Source: Epichloe hybrida
Taxonomy: Eukaryota; Ascomycota; Sordariomycetes; Hypocreales; Clavicipitaceae
Assembly: GCA_019022495.1 (NCBI GenBank)
Contig: JAFEKR010000043.1
Coordinates: 62,001 to 126,000 of the forward strand
Direction: 5' to 3'
DNA: 64,000 nucleotides
In this document: positions 13,576-28,341 of the stretch, piece by piece
Numbering within the stretch: position 1 is the stretch's first letter
Layout of the letters: every line of letters starts with the position of its first letter
Notes under the pieces: model-generated
What the model saw: only the letters and a program-made list of their open reading frames with translations
Databases searched by the model: none
Told to the model about the DNA's origin: nothing
Translations under genes and position numbers: made by a program

Positions 13576-16500
13576 CTAGAAACTCTCTCTTTTTAACACG
13601 ATTATTAACACATAATATTAATAAGAGAAGTAAATAGGAATTAAGGAACGAATGAGATCAAATAATCACAAATAACATTATAAGAAAAGGGCAAGGGGAA
13701 GGGGTATAATAAACAACAAAATCCAATCTGTAAGCCTGTGTAAGGATAAGTGGGCCTAATTCTTAACACCTTCAATCTCGTTAGATCAACACAAACGTTA
13801 CGATCGCGTAACCCACCCTTCTATTCTAATAGTCGCCTTGTTACTTGTGATAAACCTCTCAAATGCCTTGTTTAGCAATGCCTTCGTAAATACATTAGCA
13901 AGGTTATTATTCCTATTAATCCATCTAATCTCGCAGATCTCTCGTCGCTCGTATAATTAACAAAGGGCCATAATATTAATTATAAGACGCTTTTCCTTCG
14001 TGGTACTAAGCTTAATAAGGCATTTATATAAAGAGTACGAATTAGTACAAATAATAATAGAAATCATGGGGAGGTTCAATTAATAGGTAATCAACCCAAG
14101 CGTTATCAAGACCGCGTAAGCCATATTAGCACCAGCAACCATGCTATAGATCTCAGAGGCAAGCACACTTCTTATAACTCTTTTGCTCTTAGTAGAGCTA
14201 TAGTACATAATATTACCTTAAATCGTAAAGGTGTTTTCCTCTTAGACTTCACTAGCTAGGATAAGCACGTAGCCTAGCTAGGAAGTAAGGTCCTAGTTGT
14301 TAGCAAATAATCTATCTATAAATACGAAAAGCTTTACCTTTTTAAGATTAAATAGTATAAACCTTAATCCTTAGCTTAGATTATTAATTTGCTATTAAAT
14401 CCATTAGTTTAGGCTCTTTATATCTTAAGGTAATAGCTCTTAGTGTTGTGTAGTAATAGAGAGGTTAAAGCAGGCTTTAGGTTAGCAGATCGAGGCAATA
14501 TACGCGCCTTAAGCTTATTATTCTATATATACCTGTTTTAAATTAGTTAGTAGGATTAACTAAAGCTTTTTACTCTAGCCCTTCTGCCTTAGCGTAATTA
14601 TATTATTTTTAAGAGTAATAATGCTACTATTAAAGGTTAGTAAGTTCCCTATAAAAAGGATCTGCTTTAGCTTAGTAGCAAAAGAAGTAGCTTTTAATTG
14701 ATCTTCCTCTTATTAAGAGAACTCGTGGTTAGATAGTCTAATTATATTATCGGTCTGCATCCCTATACACGCGAAGGTTAGGTTCTCCTTCATTATTATA
14801 AGCAGGCATAGGTTAAACATAGAGGTTATTATCTAGAGCATTTCTCTATAGTGATAATAATACATTACCCACTAGTGGGTGCTAGCTTTTATAATACTAT
14901 ACAGAGGCTTAATCACTCGCATTATTATGCCTATAAGGTATAGGTAATGGATTTAGATAGGGATTTAGGCTAGGATTATATAACTAAGAAGCGTTCGTGC
15001 TTGCACATAGGCCTATGTAATGTCACGAAGCTAGAGGATAAGGCCTAGTAATAATAACGCAGGTGCTATCGCAAGGATTAATCACTAGCTAGCTTGCTGG
15101 ATTGTTAGGGCCTATATGAGGATCGCTAGCTTCTCCTTATTGCCGTAACCTTGGATTATAAGCCTTAAATTCTTATATAAATCCGTTATCTTGCCCTTTA
15201 CCTTATTAATAATATAGGAATTAAAAATTTAAACTCTACTATGCTCTCTTTTATTATACTTAATAAATTCGAACACGCCTTGTTTAATTAGAGAATTAAT
15301 CTTAGCTTTAGTAAATAGCTTAAAGGGTTTGCTAGGGGTCTTAATAATTCCTTCCTTATGTAATTAGATTATAAGCTTAAGGTTAGAGCTTTCCTTAGCT
15401 AATAGAAAGACATTAGTCTTATCTTTTATTTAATCTATGTAATTAATATTAGACATAACAATAGGGGGGTTCTTCTAAGGTCTTCTAGGTCCTTACCTTA
15501 GGGGATTAGCAGGAGGGGTGGCTATAGGCTATAGGGAGGTGTCTTAGTTATCTACGCCCTTAGGAGGTCTCTCCTTATTAGGATCTTTATAAAAAGGCCT
15601 AATAGATATTAATCTAAAGGCCTTAGGGCCTTAAGGGAGCTTAAGAGTGTAGGTCTTGCCCTCTATAGCTAATAGCTTATAGGGGCCTGCCTATCCTTCG
15701 CTTTCACGCCACATACGCATAAGTAATCCTAGCGGGAGGTTAATAGTTGTAGAGGTGTTAGGACTATTCCTTATAGTAAGGGTATTGCTAACCTTCTGCT
15801 AGGCATAAATGCGCTTAACTTCCTTTATCACTAGTTAGATTATAAGGGCTTGCTACGTGATATCTAGTGATAGAGGTAATTCCTTAACTATGTGAGGATA
15901 TGCGCTAAAAACAAGGACTATTAGCATAAGACTATTTAATCCTACGGTGTTATTTATAGCTTTAACTGCTATTTGTAATGCCACGGGCTCTAGCGTTATT
16001 AGGCATTCCTGTTAGATGATATTATAGGCTCTTTGGAGCGGCCTGTAATATTGCTTAACCTTACTAATACTATGGTGAGCCTTAATAGGGATATCTTTAA
16101 TCTTAATTACTATTAATAACATAAGCTACTTAAATTCCTTACCTCTAAAGGTTATTCTAGTATCTGTAATAATTAAATCCAGGGGGCCTAGATAAACATT
16201 AATCTAGCAAAGATAGAGTGCTTCCCACGTGGTCTTTATAGAGATATCTTTAATAAATCTAGCTATATTAAAGGATGTAGCTATATTAATGACTTGTAGA
16301 ACAGGGCGGTTACTATTAAGATATATAATGTCTATAATAATTTCGTAATTATAAGCATATTTATCCTAAAGAGTAAATTTAAACTAATGTAAGCTATCCA
16401 TGTGTAATTAGCACTACTAGTAAACCTTAGTCAGTTTCTTAATAGCTTTAAACTTAACCTTATGCCCTAATTTACGTAGTAAATTATAAAGATATTAAAC

Positions 16501-19358
16501 TAAAGGGTGTCTAAAGCATTAATATAATCAGCGGAGCTTAATCTCTATGAGATAACTCTAAGTAACACTTTCTTCTTTATTAAGAAGCATCTACGCGTGC
16601 CCTTATTTATGCATAATAGGAACCTTAATATTCCCTTACTATAGAACGTTCTCTAATGTGTGGAAATCAATCTTTAGGCAGGTTATATTATTAAGGTATA
16701 AGAGAAAGGGAGTGTTTATAGGGATTACCTAAAAGAGGATAATTCCGAACGAAGTTAGCACTTTAATTAATCTAAGTGCCTTAATTAGTTCTCTAGGGCT
16801 GAATTTAATCTTTATCTTCCTAGCATCTAACTTATTAAGCGTAATAGTTAGTATTATACTTTATAAAGCTAAGAATTAAGGGTAGCCTGCTAACGAATAT
16901 CCCGTAGCACCTATGTTAGCTATAATGCCTTTAAAGGTTCTGGATAAATATTGTCCTTTAAGTGTAAATACACTTAGTGCCTTATCTAGTTCCTAAAGAT
17001 TAAATAGATCCTTCTTAACTAGAGCATAAGTCATTACTCTACTAGCAAGAATCTCGGTAGTCACATAGCTATTGTAGGTGGTCCTATGTGTGAAGAAGCT
17101 TGTAAGCACTTAGCCATCACTATCTTCTTTGCCAAAACCAAGTTCTATTAGATATTAGTTAATATTATTGTCCTTAGCTAATTCAGGATTATCATTGCCT
17201 TTATACTATATTAGGAACGTATTATATAAAGAAGCTATTAAGTCTATGTAAGAGTGATTCTTGAATTGTTAGAATGCCTTCTTCCAGTCCTTGTCTGAGT
17301 GTTTAGTTAACTAATAACCTTCTTTGCTACACATATAACACTTTTTTAAGCGTTAAGGCTTGCTCTTTAATAAAGATTAACTGTACTAGGCTTCCTTGCC
17401 TTTTCTATTATACTTATAGTTAGTCTAAAAGTGTTCCTTAGTGCTAGCTTCCGTAGGGAACTGCTACTAATTAATTAAAGCTTTAGATTTGCTAATTAAC
17501 ATCCTTATCCGTTCGCAAAAGCGTTAGAGGTTAATAGGAGGATTAATAATATAGGCCTTACATTCTAGGATTCCTTTGCAGGTATTTAGAATCTAACTAC
17601 AAAGGTCTAATTCTAACTAGGATCTATAAGGATTTACCCTTTAGAGATTTAAAAGCTTTATCACAAGGTCTTTAAAGCACTTAATCTTTAATTTACTAGG
17701 GTTCTCTTAGATGATTATAAGTAGTTATAATCTTCCCTATAATAGACAGTTCTTTTAATGCGTATTATCCATCTTAAACTTCTACCTAATCCTGCGGATA
17801 AGAGTTAGGAGATCTTAGAGGTCTCCTTAGCCTAAAAGGTTCTCTAAGAAGTACTATAGAGGTCTTCCTTTTAGTATAAACTTAAAACCATAGCCTAACT
17901 ATTCTTATGTAATTCCTAGTATCTTATACTTCCTTTAATAGGTTAAGAGCTTAATATTAAGAATATTATACTCCCTAGCACTATACTTAATGCTCTTATT
18001 ACTATAGAATTTATTAAGATTAAGTAGTTACTTTAATAAGGGTTAGCCTATCTCCTAAGGGGAAACAGGGATAATTAAATCTTATAGAAGAGGTGCTATA
18101 GTCCTGGATTATAGAGAGGGATTATAGTACCTTATTATAGGAGGGGAAATAAGGGGGGTCTAGGGTTGTAGTTAAGGGCTTATAATAAGGGGATTACCTT
18201 TACTATTACGCCTTTGCCTTACACTTAGTATACTTAGGGATTAGTGTAATAGAATCTAGGAATAGAATAGAAGTGATTATAGTAATTAAGGGGATTAGGG
18301 ATAACGTAGAGTAATTAGTTACTTTAGTTAATCTCTAAAAGAAGGGATACTAATAGGAAGGAGGTCTTTATAGAAGTCCTTCTCTGCTATTTGCCTCTTA
18401 AAGGGAGAATACTTCCTAGTAACTTCCTATATTTCTTCTTCTTTCTAATTATAGAATCCATTGTAGTTAATAATATCTTTAAGCAAGACTATTATCTTAT
18501 GGTAACTCTATAGGTTTATGTAAACGCTACTAAAGAAGAGGAAGTCTTAAAGACTTTTTATAGCTTTAGGATTTGCTACTTAGAATATTTCTTATTTCTA
18601 TTCTCTAAAGTTATTACTAAAGATAGTAGATAGGGTTTGTAAGTATAGGTTCTTATATTCATAAGTTACTTTCTTAATAAGAATCTAGGCTATAAGTTCT
18701 TTAGGGGTAGTGTTTGCTTTAAGATTAAATGATTCCTTGTTTTCTAGTGCTTATTACATAATATATTAGTGTAAATTAGGGGATATATAGTTAAGGAGGT
18801 AAGATATAACTTATAGATTAGCTCCTCTTCTAGTATCCTTAGGGGGGAAGGTGCGTTTATAATCAGAGGGAACGTCTTAGGCTCTAGATCCCTCTAGTTA
18901 ATCTTAATATTCTACTATAATATTAGTAGTAGATAGGGGGGTAAGGGAAACAGAGAATTAATAGAAGTCTAAAGGATTATAAGTAAAGCTATTATCTTTA
19001 TCCCTTAGTGGGTTTAATTAAATAATTAAGGATAGGTTAGGTTAGTTACTAACTAGGCCTTAATCGTTTAATAAACACGCTTCTAAGGGTTTATTCGTGT
19101 GATAGACGCGCTAATTAAATAAATAAGATAGGTTAGGTTAGTTACTAACTAGGCCTTAATTAAGTTAATAAGCTTAGATTTAGCATAGAGCTAGTTATAG
19201 TTACTTAAGGTAAAAGAAGAGCTAGAATATACTTCTTCCTTAGCATATTTAGTATCTTAGAGCAGCACTTTCTCTTTTATAAGGCAAGTCCTTAATACTA
19301 ATGCCTCTTCTATAAACCTTGCTAATCTGTGGTATTTATAGAGATAAACACTAATTAG

Positions 19359-19654
19359 TATTAGTATCTACAGGATACTATTAACCTACACGTAGGGTTT
19401 TCGGGGTGGACTAAAGTGCACGTAATTGTTATATATTCTAGTCTATTAAAGCAAGCAAAAGAGGGATTAAATAGAAGCAAAGAGGGTGCACTATTTATTA
19501 CAGGAAAAGGGTCCTCAATCGGGGTCACTAGTAAAGAGGCCACATGTGCCAACTCCGATCGCGGCGCGGTCAGGCTAGACATGTGGGTCCGCGATGCAAC
19601 GCGCCCACCCAATCAGAGGCGCGCACCCTTGTTGATATCATGCTTGTTCTAACA
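19359..19654 (-). repeat. 5' LTR of copia B1
   Basis: A 296-bp LTR ending TTGTTCTAACA, which reads TGTTAGAACAAGCATG on the minus strand. It pairs with 13280-13575. Confidence 0.9.
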
Positions 19655-21538
19655 CTAGCTAAGGTTAATAATTTCCTTATACTTATTAGGATTAATTAGT
19701 TCCTTAGGTATATTCTCCTAGTAGTTTAAGGATCAAAGCTTTAAAAGCTCCTTTATAATCACTTCCTTCTAGTAGTTATAATATAGTGATACCATTACCT
19801 AGTAATAATAGGCAGGTTCTAGAGGTATATCTTTAATATATAAATTATGCTAAGTTCCTTAGAGTGCTATAGAGAAAGTAAAAGAAAACTATGCTTACCT
19901 AGCTTTCCTTAAATCCTTTTATTAACGTTTTCTAGTTATAATATTATTTAAATTAATACTATTATTATGTAAACTATAATTCTTTATAGTCTTACTACTC
20001 TTAGTAGTAATTTTATTAGTCTCTATAGTAGTCTCCGTGTGTTTAGCTATTATATTACTTATAAATTTATTAATCTTATAAAATAGTATATTATTACCTT
20101 ATACTTAAAGCTCTATATTCTCTATAGTAACTAGCGCCTTATAAGAAGAGTTAGGAGGGGTTAAAAGAGCACTAATATAGCTGCTTTCTTATCCTAATAT
20201 ATAAGGTAGTGTTTTTGCTTTAAACTAATTATTTTCTTACTTTATAACTAAGGGCTAAAAGTTATAATTCTCCTCTTCTAAGTCTATTCCTATAAGGTCT
20301 TAACTAATTTCTTTATTAAGGTCTTTAGCTTTAAGCTCTTTAAGTAGCGCGATTATTAATATCTTCTCTTTCTAGGCTAATTTAATCTTTTCTTCTAGTT
20401 TAAAGAATAAGGCCTTATTAAACCATATATACGCTAATATAATAACCTTATAATTATGAAGGGTTAGAACCTAGATAATATACTAAGATTTACCCTTATA
20501 ACCTATAAGGTATTTAATATAAGCTTTCTACTCTAACTAAGGGATTATGTTATTTAATTTAATATGCTCTAGAGCTTTTGTTATTATAGGAAATGCTTTA
20601 TATCCGTAGGCTTGTAGATACGAAATTAAGGGCTTTTAGATCTCTAATATTTATAAATAGGTAGGGACGGTTTTCCTAGCCTAATTCCACTAGAGTTCGT
20701 ATAGTATAATTTATTTCCTATGATATTCGAAAGGCGTTTAATTTAATAGATAAACCGCTATATTAAAGATCTTATTATTAAGTTCTAATAGGAATCTAGC
20801 CTCTAGACTTAACCTATAGGCCTTCTACTTAACTATGCCCCTAGATCTCTTTGCCTTACTATTCTAACTAGGTGTTAAGGGAGCTAAATTATAGACTATA
20901 ATACCTACGAGGGCTATCTTATCCTTTATATTCTCTATAAAGAGAGCTTTTTTAATATTACTATATAAAAATCATAGCTAAACCCTAAATTAAGTGCTTA
21001 GAAACACTACTATTATATAGAAGCTATTATAAATCCTATCCTTTGATTTAAATAAGTAAAAGAATTATATTAAGGTTGTAAGGTATGTAAAAACACACTA
21101 ATACCTATTACTATTCTAATAAGGAGAGTTATAATACTCTAGATTAACTAAAAGCCTATAACCTAGTCCTTAAGGAAGGCCTTTAGGTATAACCTATAAT
21201 CTCTAGCACTTAGCTTTGCCTGTAGTATAGATCTTATACTCTATAAGCTTAGGTCCTGTTAACTTAACGCCTAAAGTTATGTTTATAAGCTTTATAAAAG
21301 CCTTTTTGCCTAGATAACTACTTTTATAATGCTAGAGATTTGCATCTCCTCTCGTAGGTAGCCTAGGAGCTCTGCTTAATATAGCGTTAGCCTCTTTTAG
21401 GTCTTCTAATAGCCTTAAAAGCACATAAAGCTTATTAATATTATGTACCCTAGCTATAGGCTAATTTCCTTTGTAAAGAAATCCCTTCTTTTAATTCTAG
21501 AAGATGCCTGCCTTTATTATAATTATTACTAATACTAG

Positions 21539-21845
21539 TGTTGGATTCACAGGGTATTGAATTCAATGTAATACAGTCGTAAGCCTGAAGAATAGTATTG
21601 TCATTGATTATCTATTCTAGGCTGCGTTATCTGTTATTATGATTAATTAAGTTATAGGAAAAGAGAGGTAAAAAGCTAGAAGTTATAATATATAAAGGGA
21701 AAAGGGGTTACGTGTTTGTGTCCCCACATTTCCTAGCTAATTAACGTGCTAGGTTGTGGGTTACGTGTAGGGTCTGCGCGTAGCCTAAGCTTCTGCTAGG
21801 TAATTACGGCTGTGACGCGTGATTGATATTACCTTTATTCTAACA
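21539..21845 (-). repeat. 3' LTR of copia A2
   Basis: A 307-bp LTR beginning TGTTGGATTCACAGGG on the plus strand. It is the reverse complement of the A1 LTRs apart from transitions. Confidence 0.9.
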
Positions 21846-24800
21846 CTAGAACTTCTCTCTTTTAACATGATTATTAATACGCGATATTAATCACAGAAAT
21901 GAAAAAGAAAGATAGATTAAGAATGTAATTAATAGGGGATGTAAGGAAAAGAACTTATAGCCTGTCTAGGCATATAGTTGCTAATAAAAAGGAAATAATA
22001 ATCTCACTTAGCCTGTAAGCCTATGTAAGGATAAGTAGGTCCTTCTAAATCCCTTCTTTTCCTTAAAATAATATATATACCGCACCTTAGCGTGTATATA
22101 ACGTCTTCCTCCTCCTTAGTAATACCTTTATCTTCTTACACACTACCGTTAATTTCTGTAGTCTACTAGGAGGGCCTAGTGGGCTAGCGTAGTTATAGCT
22201 ACTAGGGATATTAACTACAAGGGCATAGATCCCTTGTGTATTACTGTCCTGTCCCTATGGCTATTCTCCTAAAGGATTACCTTTTCCTCTTACTATGCGT
22301 GTGTTACGCGTAAGTAACCTATCCCTCTATCTAGATAGTTATTTAGTTAGTTAAGATAAAGCTCTTAAGGGCCTTATTAAGTAATGCCTTTATAAAGGTA
22401 TTAGCTAGGTTATCCTCTTTGTTAATCTATTGGATCTTATAGAGTTCTTAGTGTTTATATAACTATTAAAGGGCTATGATATTAATTATTAGGTGTTTCT
22501 CCTTTATTATACTAAGCTTAATAAGGCACTTATATAAGGAGTATGAATCCGTATATATAATAACTAGGATCTTTAGGAGCTTTAGTTAGTTAGTAACTAA
22601 GTTTAGGGTAGTTATGATTACGTGAGTTATATTAATACTAGCTACTATGCTATAGACTTCTAAGGTAAGCACGCTTTATGTAACTCTCTTGCTTTTTGTT
22701 AAGCTAAAGTGTATAATATTATCTTTAATTATAAACTTGCTATTAGTGTAGTCTTTGTTTACTAGGATAAGTATATATCCTAGTTATAAGGATAGGTCCT
22801 AGTTATTAGTAAAGAATTTATTTATAAAGGCAAAGAGCTTTGTCTTCTTAAGGTTAATTAGGATAAACATTAGACCTCTCTCTAGGTGATTTATCTACTA
22901 CTTTAGGCGGTAATTAAGGGCTTTTACATCCTCTAGGGTTAGCTCCTAGTGTTATGTAGTAATAGATAGGTTAAAGCAAGCCTCTAGTTAGCAAATTAAG
23001 GTAATGTAAGCGCCTTAGGCCCTTTGCTTAACGTATTTGCGCTTTGAGTTAGTTATTAGAACTATCTCTAACTTATTACTTTGCCCTTTTTACTAAATCT
23101 TAATAGTATTATTCTCTAGTAAGATAATGCTACTATTAAACGTAAGAGAGTAGTCCTAAGTTAGGAATTGCTTTGGCTTTATGTTAAAGCCTACTATAGT
23201 AAGCTAGGTCTCTTCCTTCTTAAAGAACTTCTTATCTAAGAGTCTAATTATATTATTAGTTTGCATTCTAATATAGGTAAAGTTAGGGCTTTCCTTTATA
23301 GTTATAAGCAGGTAGGGATTATATGTAAAGGTTTTTATCTAGAGGTTCTCTCTATAATGCTTGTAATATATAACCCACTAGTATGTTCCTACCTTTGCGA
23401 GCTTGTAGAGAGGTTTTATAACCCTTAAGATTATACTAGGTAGGTAGAGATGCTATATCTGAATTAGCAAGCGCGCTAGGATTAGCTACTCTAGTAATGT
23501 ACAGGCCTGTACATAAGCCTAATAGATATCTCTTAGCTAGATAAGGAATTTCCTTAATCTTACTAATAGGGCTATTACGAGGATAAGATGTTAGCTTACG
23601 CGTTAAATTGTTAGGGCCTATGTAAGAATAGCCTGTTTCCCTTTATCCTCACACCCTTAGATTATAAGGCATGACTTTTCGTAGGGTTCTATTATCTTGC
23701 CTTTGATCTTATTAATAATTTAGGAATTAAAGATTTAAATCCTACTATATTCTTCCTTATTAAATATAATGAATTTAAATATACCTTACTTAATTAGGGT
23801 GTTAATTTCTACTTTTGTTAATAGCTTAAAAGGTTTACTAGGGGTCTTAATGATTCCTTCCTTACATAGCTTAATTACAAGAGCTAGGTTACTATATTCT
23901 TTTACTAATAGGAAGGTATTAGCACCTTAAGGCATTATAGGAGGGTTCTTCCGTGGCCTTCCGTGTCCTTACTTTAGTGGTATTAGTAGCACTATATTCT
24001 TATTATAGGCCTCTTGCCCTTTTTCTCCTTCCTCTTCACTAGGCTTTGCTATCTTCTCTACACTAGGGTTATTATAGTAAGGCTTAATAGATATTAACCT
24101 AAAGGTCTTTAGGCCTCTAGGTATATTAAGTGTATAGCTTTCTTTAGTAATTACTAGTAGCTTATATAGACTTACCTATCCCTTGCTTTCTTACTAGACC
24201 TTAACCTTTAATCTAAGTAGTAAGCTAAGGGTCTTTAAGGTATCTAGGCTATTGCGTTTAGTAAGGGCCTTATTAACCTTTTAGATAGCGTGAAGTCTCT
24301 TAATTTCTTTAGTAGCTTTTTATACTATAATTACATACTATGTAATATTAGGTAATAGCAGGGACTTATTTATTATATATAGGTAAGCTCTAAAGATAAG
24401 GAGGGTTAGGATAAGGCTGTTAGGGCCTGTGGTGTTATTTAGGGCCTTAATTACTATTTAAAGGGCAATAGGTTCTGGTGTTATAAGGCATTCGCGTCTA
24501 ATTATATTATAGGCTTTTTAGGGTAGCTTATAATACCTTTTAACCTTCCTTATACTATAGTATGCCTTAATAGGGACTTCCTTAATTAAAATTAACATTA
24601 AAGCTATGAATTATCTAAATTTATTACTATAGAAGTTTGTTTTAGCGTCTATAATAATAAAGTCTAGGGGGCCTAGGTAAGCATTAATCTAGTATATTTA
24701 GAGGGCTTCCTAGGTTATTTTTGTAGAGATGTTATTAAGGAATTTTACTACGTTAAACACTATAGCTATATTTACAGCGTGGAGTGTAGGGCGGTTGCTA

Positions 24801-27800
24801 TTTAGGTAGAAGATATTTACTATTACTTTGTAATTAAAGCTACACTTATTCTTAAGAGTAAACTTAAAGTAATTAGGGCTATTTACGTATATTTAGCATT
24901 AGTGGTAAATTCTTATTAGCTCCCTAATAGCTTTAATGTTAATATTATACCTTAATTTATAAAGAACCTTATGTAAACGTTAGATTAATGGATGTCTAAA
25001 GCGGTAATATAATCGCTATAGCTTGCCTTCTATAAGGTAGCTCTAAGTAACTACTTCTTCTTTCTATATAAGAAGTATCTAGGCATGCCCTTATTTATGT
25101 ATAATAGGTACTTTAATGTTTCCTTATTATAGTGTGTTCTTAGAGATGTTAAAGTTAATCTTTAGATAGTCTATATTATTAAGGGATAAGAGAAATAGAG
25201 TATTTATAGGGATAACCTAAAAGAGAATGTTTCTAAAGGGAGTAGGCACTATAGCCGCTCTAAGCGTGATAATTAGGTCTCCTACGCCGAATCTTACTAA
25301 TGCCTTTTTCTCTATTAATTTATTAAGCTATAATGTAGGCATCTAACGTTATAAAGCAAGGAATTAAGGGTGCCCTACTGTAAAGAACTTTGCGGCTCCT
25401 GTATTAGGCATAATCCCTTAGAATGTTGCATAGGAATAGCAATCTTCTAATATAAACATCACTAGGGCTTTGTTTATGAGTTCCTACTGAAAGGGGTTTT
25501 CTTTGCTTAGACTATAATAAGCTGCTTACCTTGTTAGGAATTAAACCATTCTTTTGCTATTAATCTAGGTTCTATAAGTAAAGAAGCTTGTAAGTACTAG
25601 CCTATTTGTATTATTAGGGCTATAATTAAATCTAATACTCTTTATATACTAAGCGATTTTATTATTAATAGTAGGTTAGGACTTATGTTCTCCTTTATAC
25701 TAAGTAAGAAATAAATAATATAAGTTATTAGTTAAATCCGTAAGGTAGTAATTCTTAAAGCATTAAAACGCCTTCTTATAGTTCTCTTTAGGGTGCTTAG
25801 ATAACTAGTATCCTTCCTTGCTATATATATAGCACTTCTTTATGCAGGGAGTACCTTCTCTTCCTTATGGTTTTAAGGGGTATTAGGTCTCTTTTCTAGT
25901 CCTATTATATCTTTAGTTAGTCTAGAATTACTCTAGGGTTGTAGTTTTAGTTAGGAACTATTAATAGTTCTTCTTCTCTTCCTTAATAAGATAAAGGGTT
26001 ATTCTAATTTATTCATAGAACTCTTATAGTCTGTCTGGCAAATCTATAATCACTCCTCTGTACTCTAGAATACTATAATAGGCTTTAATAAGTTAATTCT
26101 AGAGTGCCCTTTTAGTTTAGCTTACTTTAGGCACTACTTATTATAAGATAGCTAGTCTTTCTATAAGTTTATTAAAGCATTTAATTATTAACTTACTTAG
26201 GTTATTATTTACTATTTCTTGCAGGGAAGTGTTATTTTACTCTAGCAAATATCTTTACTATATATCCTTAGTTTTAAATTATTCTCTTATATAGCTAATA
26301 AGCGTAGGGAGATCTTATAGTTATCTAGGTTTAGAGAGGTAGTCTATATAGTATTATAGTGCTTTACCTTTAAGCATAACCTTAAAAGCATAACTAGCTT
26401 ATTTAGGCTAGATATTAAGTAACTTATACTTTCTGCAAAATATTTAAAGCTTTAATTTAAGGATATTATAGTTATTAGTGCTATAGAGTTATTCTTTAGG
26501 GTATACCTTAGATAGGTTAATAATTTACTTTAGTAAAGGTCTCTAGGTCTATAGGGGTCCTCTAGGTGTTTCCCTTTGTATTTATAGAAGGGGTAGTAAG
26601 GTCTTTAGGAAGTAAGAGGGTAGCTTTATAGGTAGCACCCTTAGGGCTTATTATTCTCTCTAATCCTTCTCTTCCTTATATTAGGAAGGAGGAATTATAG
26701 CTTTTTAAGCTATGCTAATAGGGGCACTACTAGCCCTAGATAGTATAGGTTATCTCTATTAGTAACTCTCCTGCTTAGGGGTATTATTAGTAGTGTTACT
26801 AGGGTAATACTACTAACTTACCTTTAGTAAAGGTATAAGTAAGGGAGTTACCTACGGATGCTTATAAATAGCATCCTTAGGTAGTCTTAACTCTAGGTTA
26901 ATTAACCTTCCTAGGGGAGATTAACTAGGCCTTCCTAGAGGGGATTAACTTAGTCTTCCTAGGGGAGTCTAGCTTATTAATTCTTTTAATAGTAATTATA
27001 CTAATAACTAGGGTAATAGGGTAGGTTACCTAGTTCTAATATTACTATTATCTAGTAAATTACGGAAAAACTCTTTATTCTATAGGTTCTTTTAGAAGCC
27101 TATATACTTCTTCCTAGCCTCTTTAATTTCTTTAAGAGTTTAAAATCTGAATTCTTCTTAGTTTACTACTTCTTTAAGGTTGTTTACTATCTTAGTGCCT
27201 CTTCTAATAGTTATATACACTCTATTATAAAGAAGATAGTCTTAAAGTCTATTTTATAAAAGGTCTCTCCCTTCTATAAACTTATCCCTTAACTATTTAT
27301 AGAAGTTATTACTAAATTCGGAGAATAGTGTTCTTCTAAATAACCCTTACTCCTTATATTGTTTAGTCTTTATAAGGATGTAAAGACTAATTTCCTTAGG
27401 TGTTTTTATCTCTTTATATTTAGAACTTCCTATTTATTAGAGTAGTTCTTCTATAATATATTATTAAAGCCTTATAGAGATATAGGGGTATAGGTTAGTG
27501 TAAATAGAGGTTTTTCCTTTTTTAAGGTATTTATTATTATCTCCTGTTTTAATACCTTCTATAGTATTATTATAACTATTAGTCTTACTAGGAACTCTAA
27601 ATTAACTAGAGGTCCTAGATAGTCTAGCTGTATCTAATATTCTAATTAATTAGGGGAGGTAAATCTTATAATATAAGAAGAAAAGGGGTATAACTATGAT
27701 TATATAATGTGTTTTAGATATAAAGGATTGCGAGGCAAGGCGGTTAACTTTAAATACGTGATAGAACGCATAACAAAGAAAGACAAGGGGATAGCTTAGC

Positions 27801-28034
27801 TACTAGTGTTAAACCTTTCTTTATTATTTTAAAGTCTATATAGATATAGATATTAATACTAAAGTAAGAAGAGAGCTATATTATACCTTTCTATTAGCAT
27901 AACTTATTATTAAACGTGGCCCTCCTATTATATAGGGCGAGTCATTATTAGATAAGCTACCTTTTCTAATTAACCTTGCTAATCTACGGTGTTCAAAGAC
28001 TACGTGGTTATCTATGAAGGTAACTACTAATTAG

Positions 28035-28341
28035 TGTTAGATTTACAGGGTATTGAATTTAATGTAATATAGTCGTAAGCCTAAAGAATAGTATTGTTAT
28101 TGATTATCTATTCTAGGCTGCGTTATCTATTATTATAATTAATTAAGTTATAGGAAAAGAGAGGTAAAAAGCTAGAAGTTATAATATATAAAAGGAAAAG
28201 GGGTTACGCGTTTGTGTCCCTATATTTCCTAGCTAATTAATGTGCTAGGTTGTGGGTTACGTATGGGGTCCGCGCGCGGCCTGAGCTTCTGCCGGGTAAT
28301 TGCGGCTACGACGCGCGATTGATATCACCTTTGTTCTAATA
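28035..28341 (-). repeat. 5' LTR of copia A2
   Basis: A 307-bp LTR ending TTTGTTCTAATA just before the duplication ACTAG. It pairs with 21539-21845. Confidence 0.9.

Larger units (their letters stand above)
13280..19654 (-). mobile_element. Copia LTR retrotransposon B1, nested in C
   Basis: A complete 6375-bp element with 296-bp LTRs and a perfect duplication, CTAGC, at 13275-13279 and 19655-19659. The minus strand near 13810-13950 encodes the copia RNase H end (NLANVFTKALLNKAF). Near 14735-14760 the minus strand gives MQTDN, an RT catalytic pair with one aspartate lost. It is the same family as B2 and nearly collinear with it, the differences being almost all transitions. It is heavily RIP-mutated, with no intact frame. 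Confidence 0.92.
21539..28341 (-). mobile_element. Copia LTR retrotransposon A2, nested in C
   Basis: A complete 6803-bp element of the A1 family in the opposite orientation, with 307-bp LTRs and a perfect duplication, ACTAG, at 21534-21538 and 28342-28346. The RNase H C-terminus reads on the minus strand near 22330-22440. RT and RNase H lie near 22750-23350 and gag/protease at the high-coordinate side. Stops from CAA/CAG-to-TAA/TAG changes occur throughout. Confidence 0.92.
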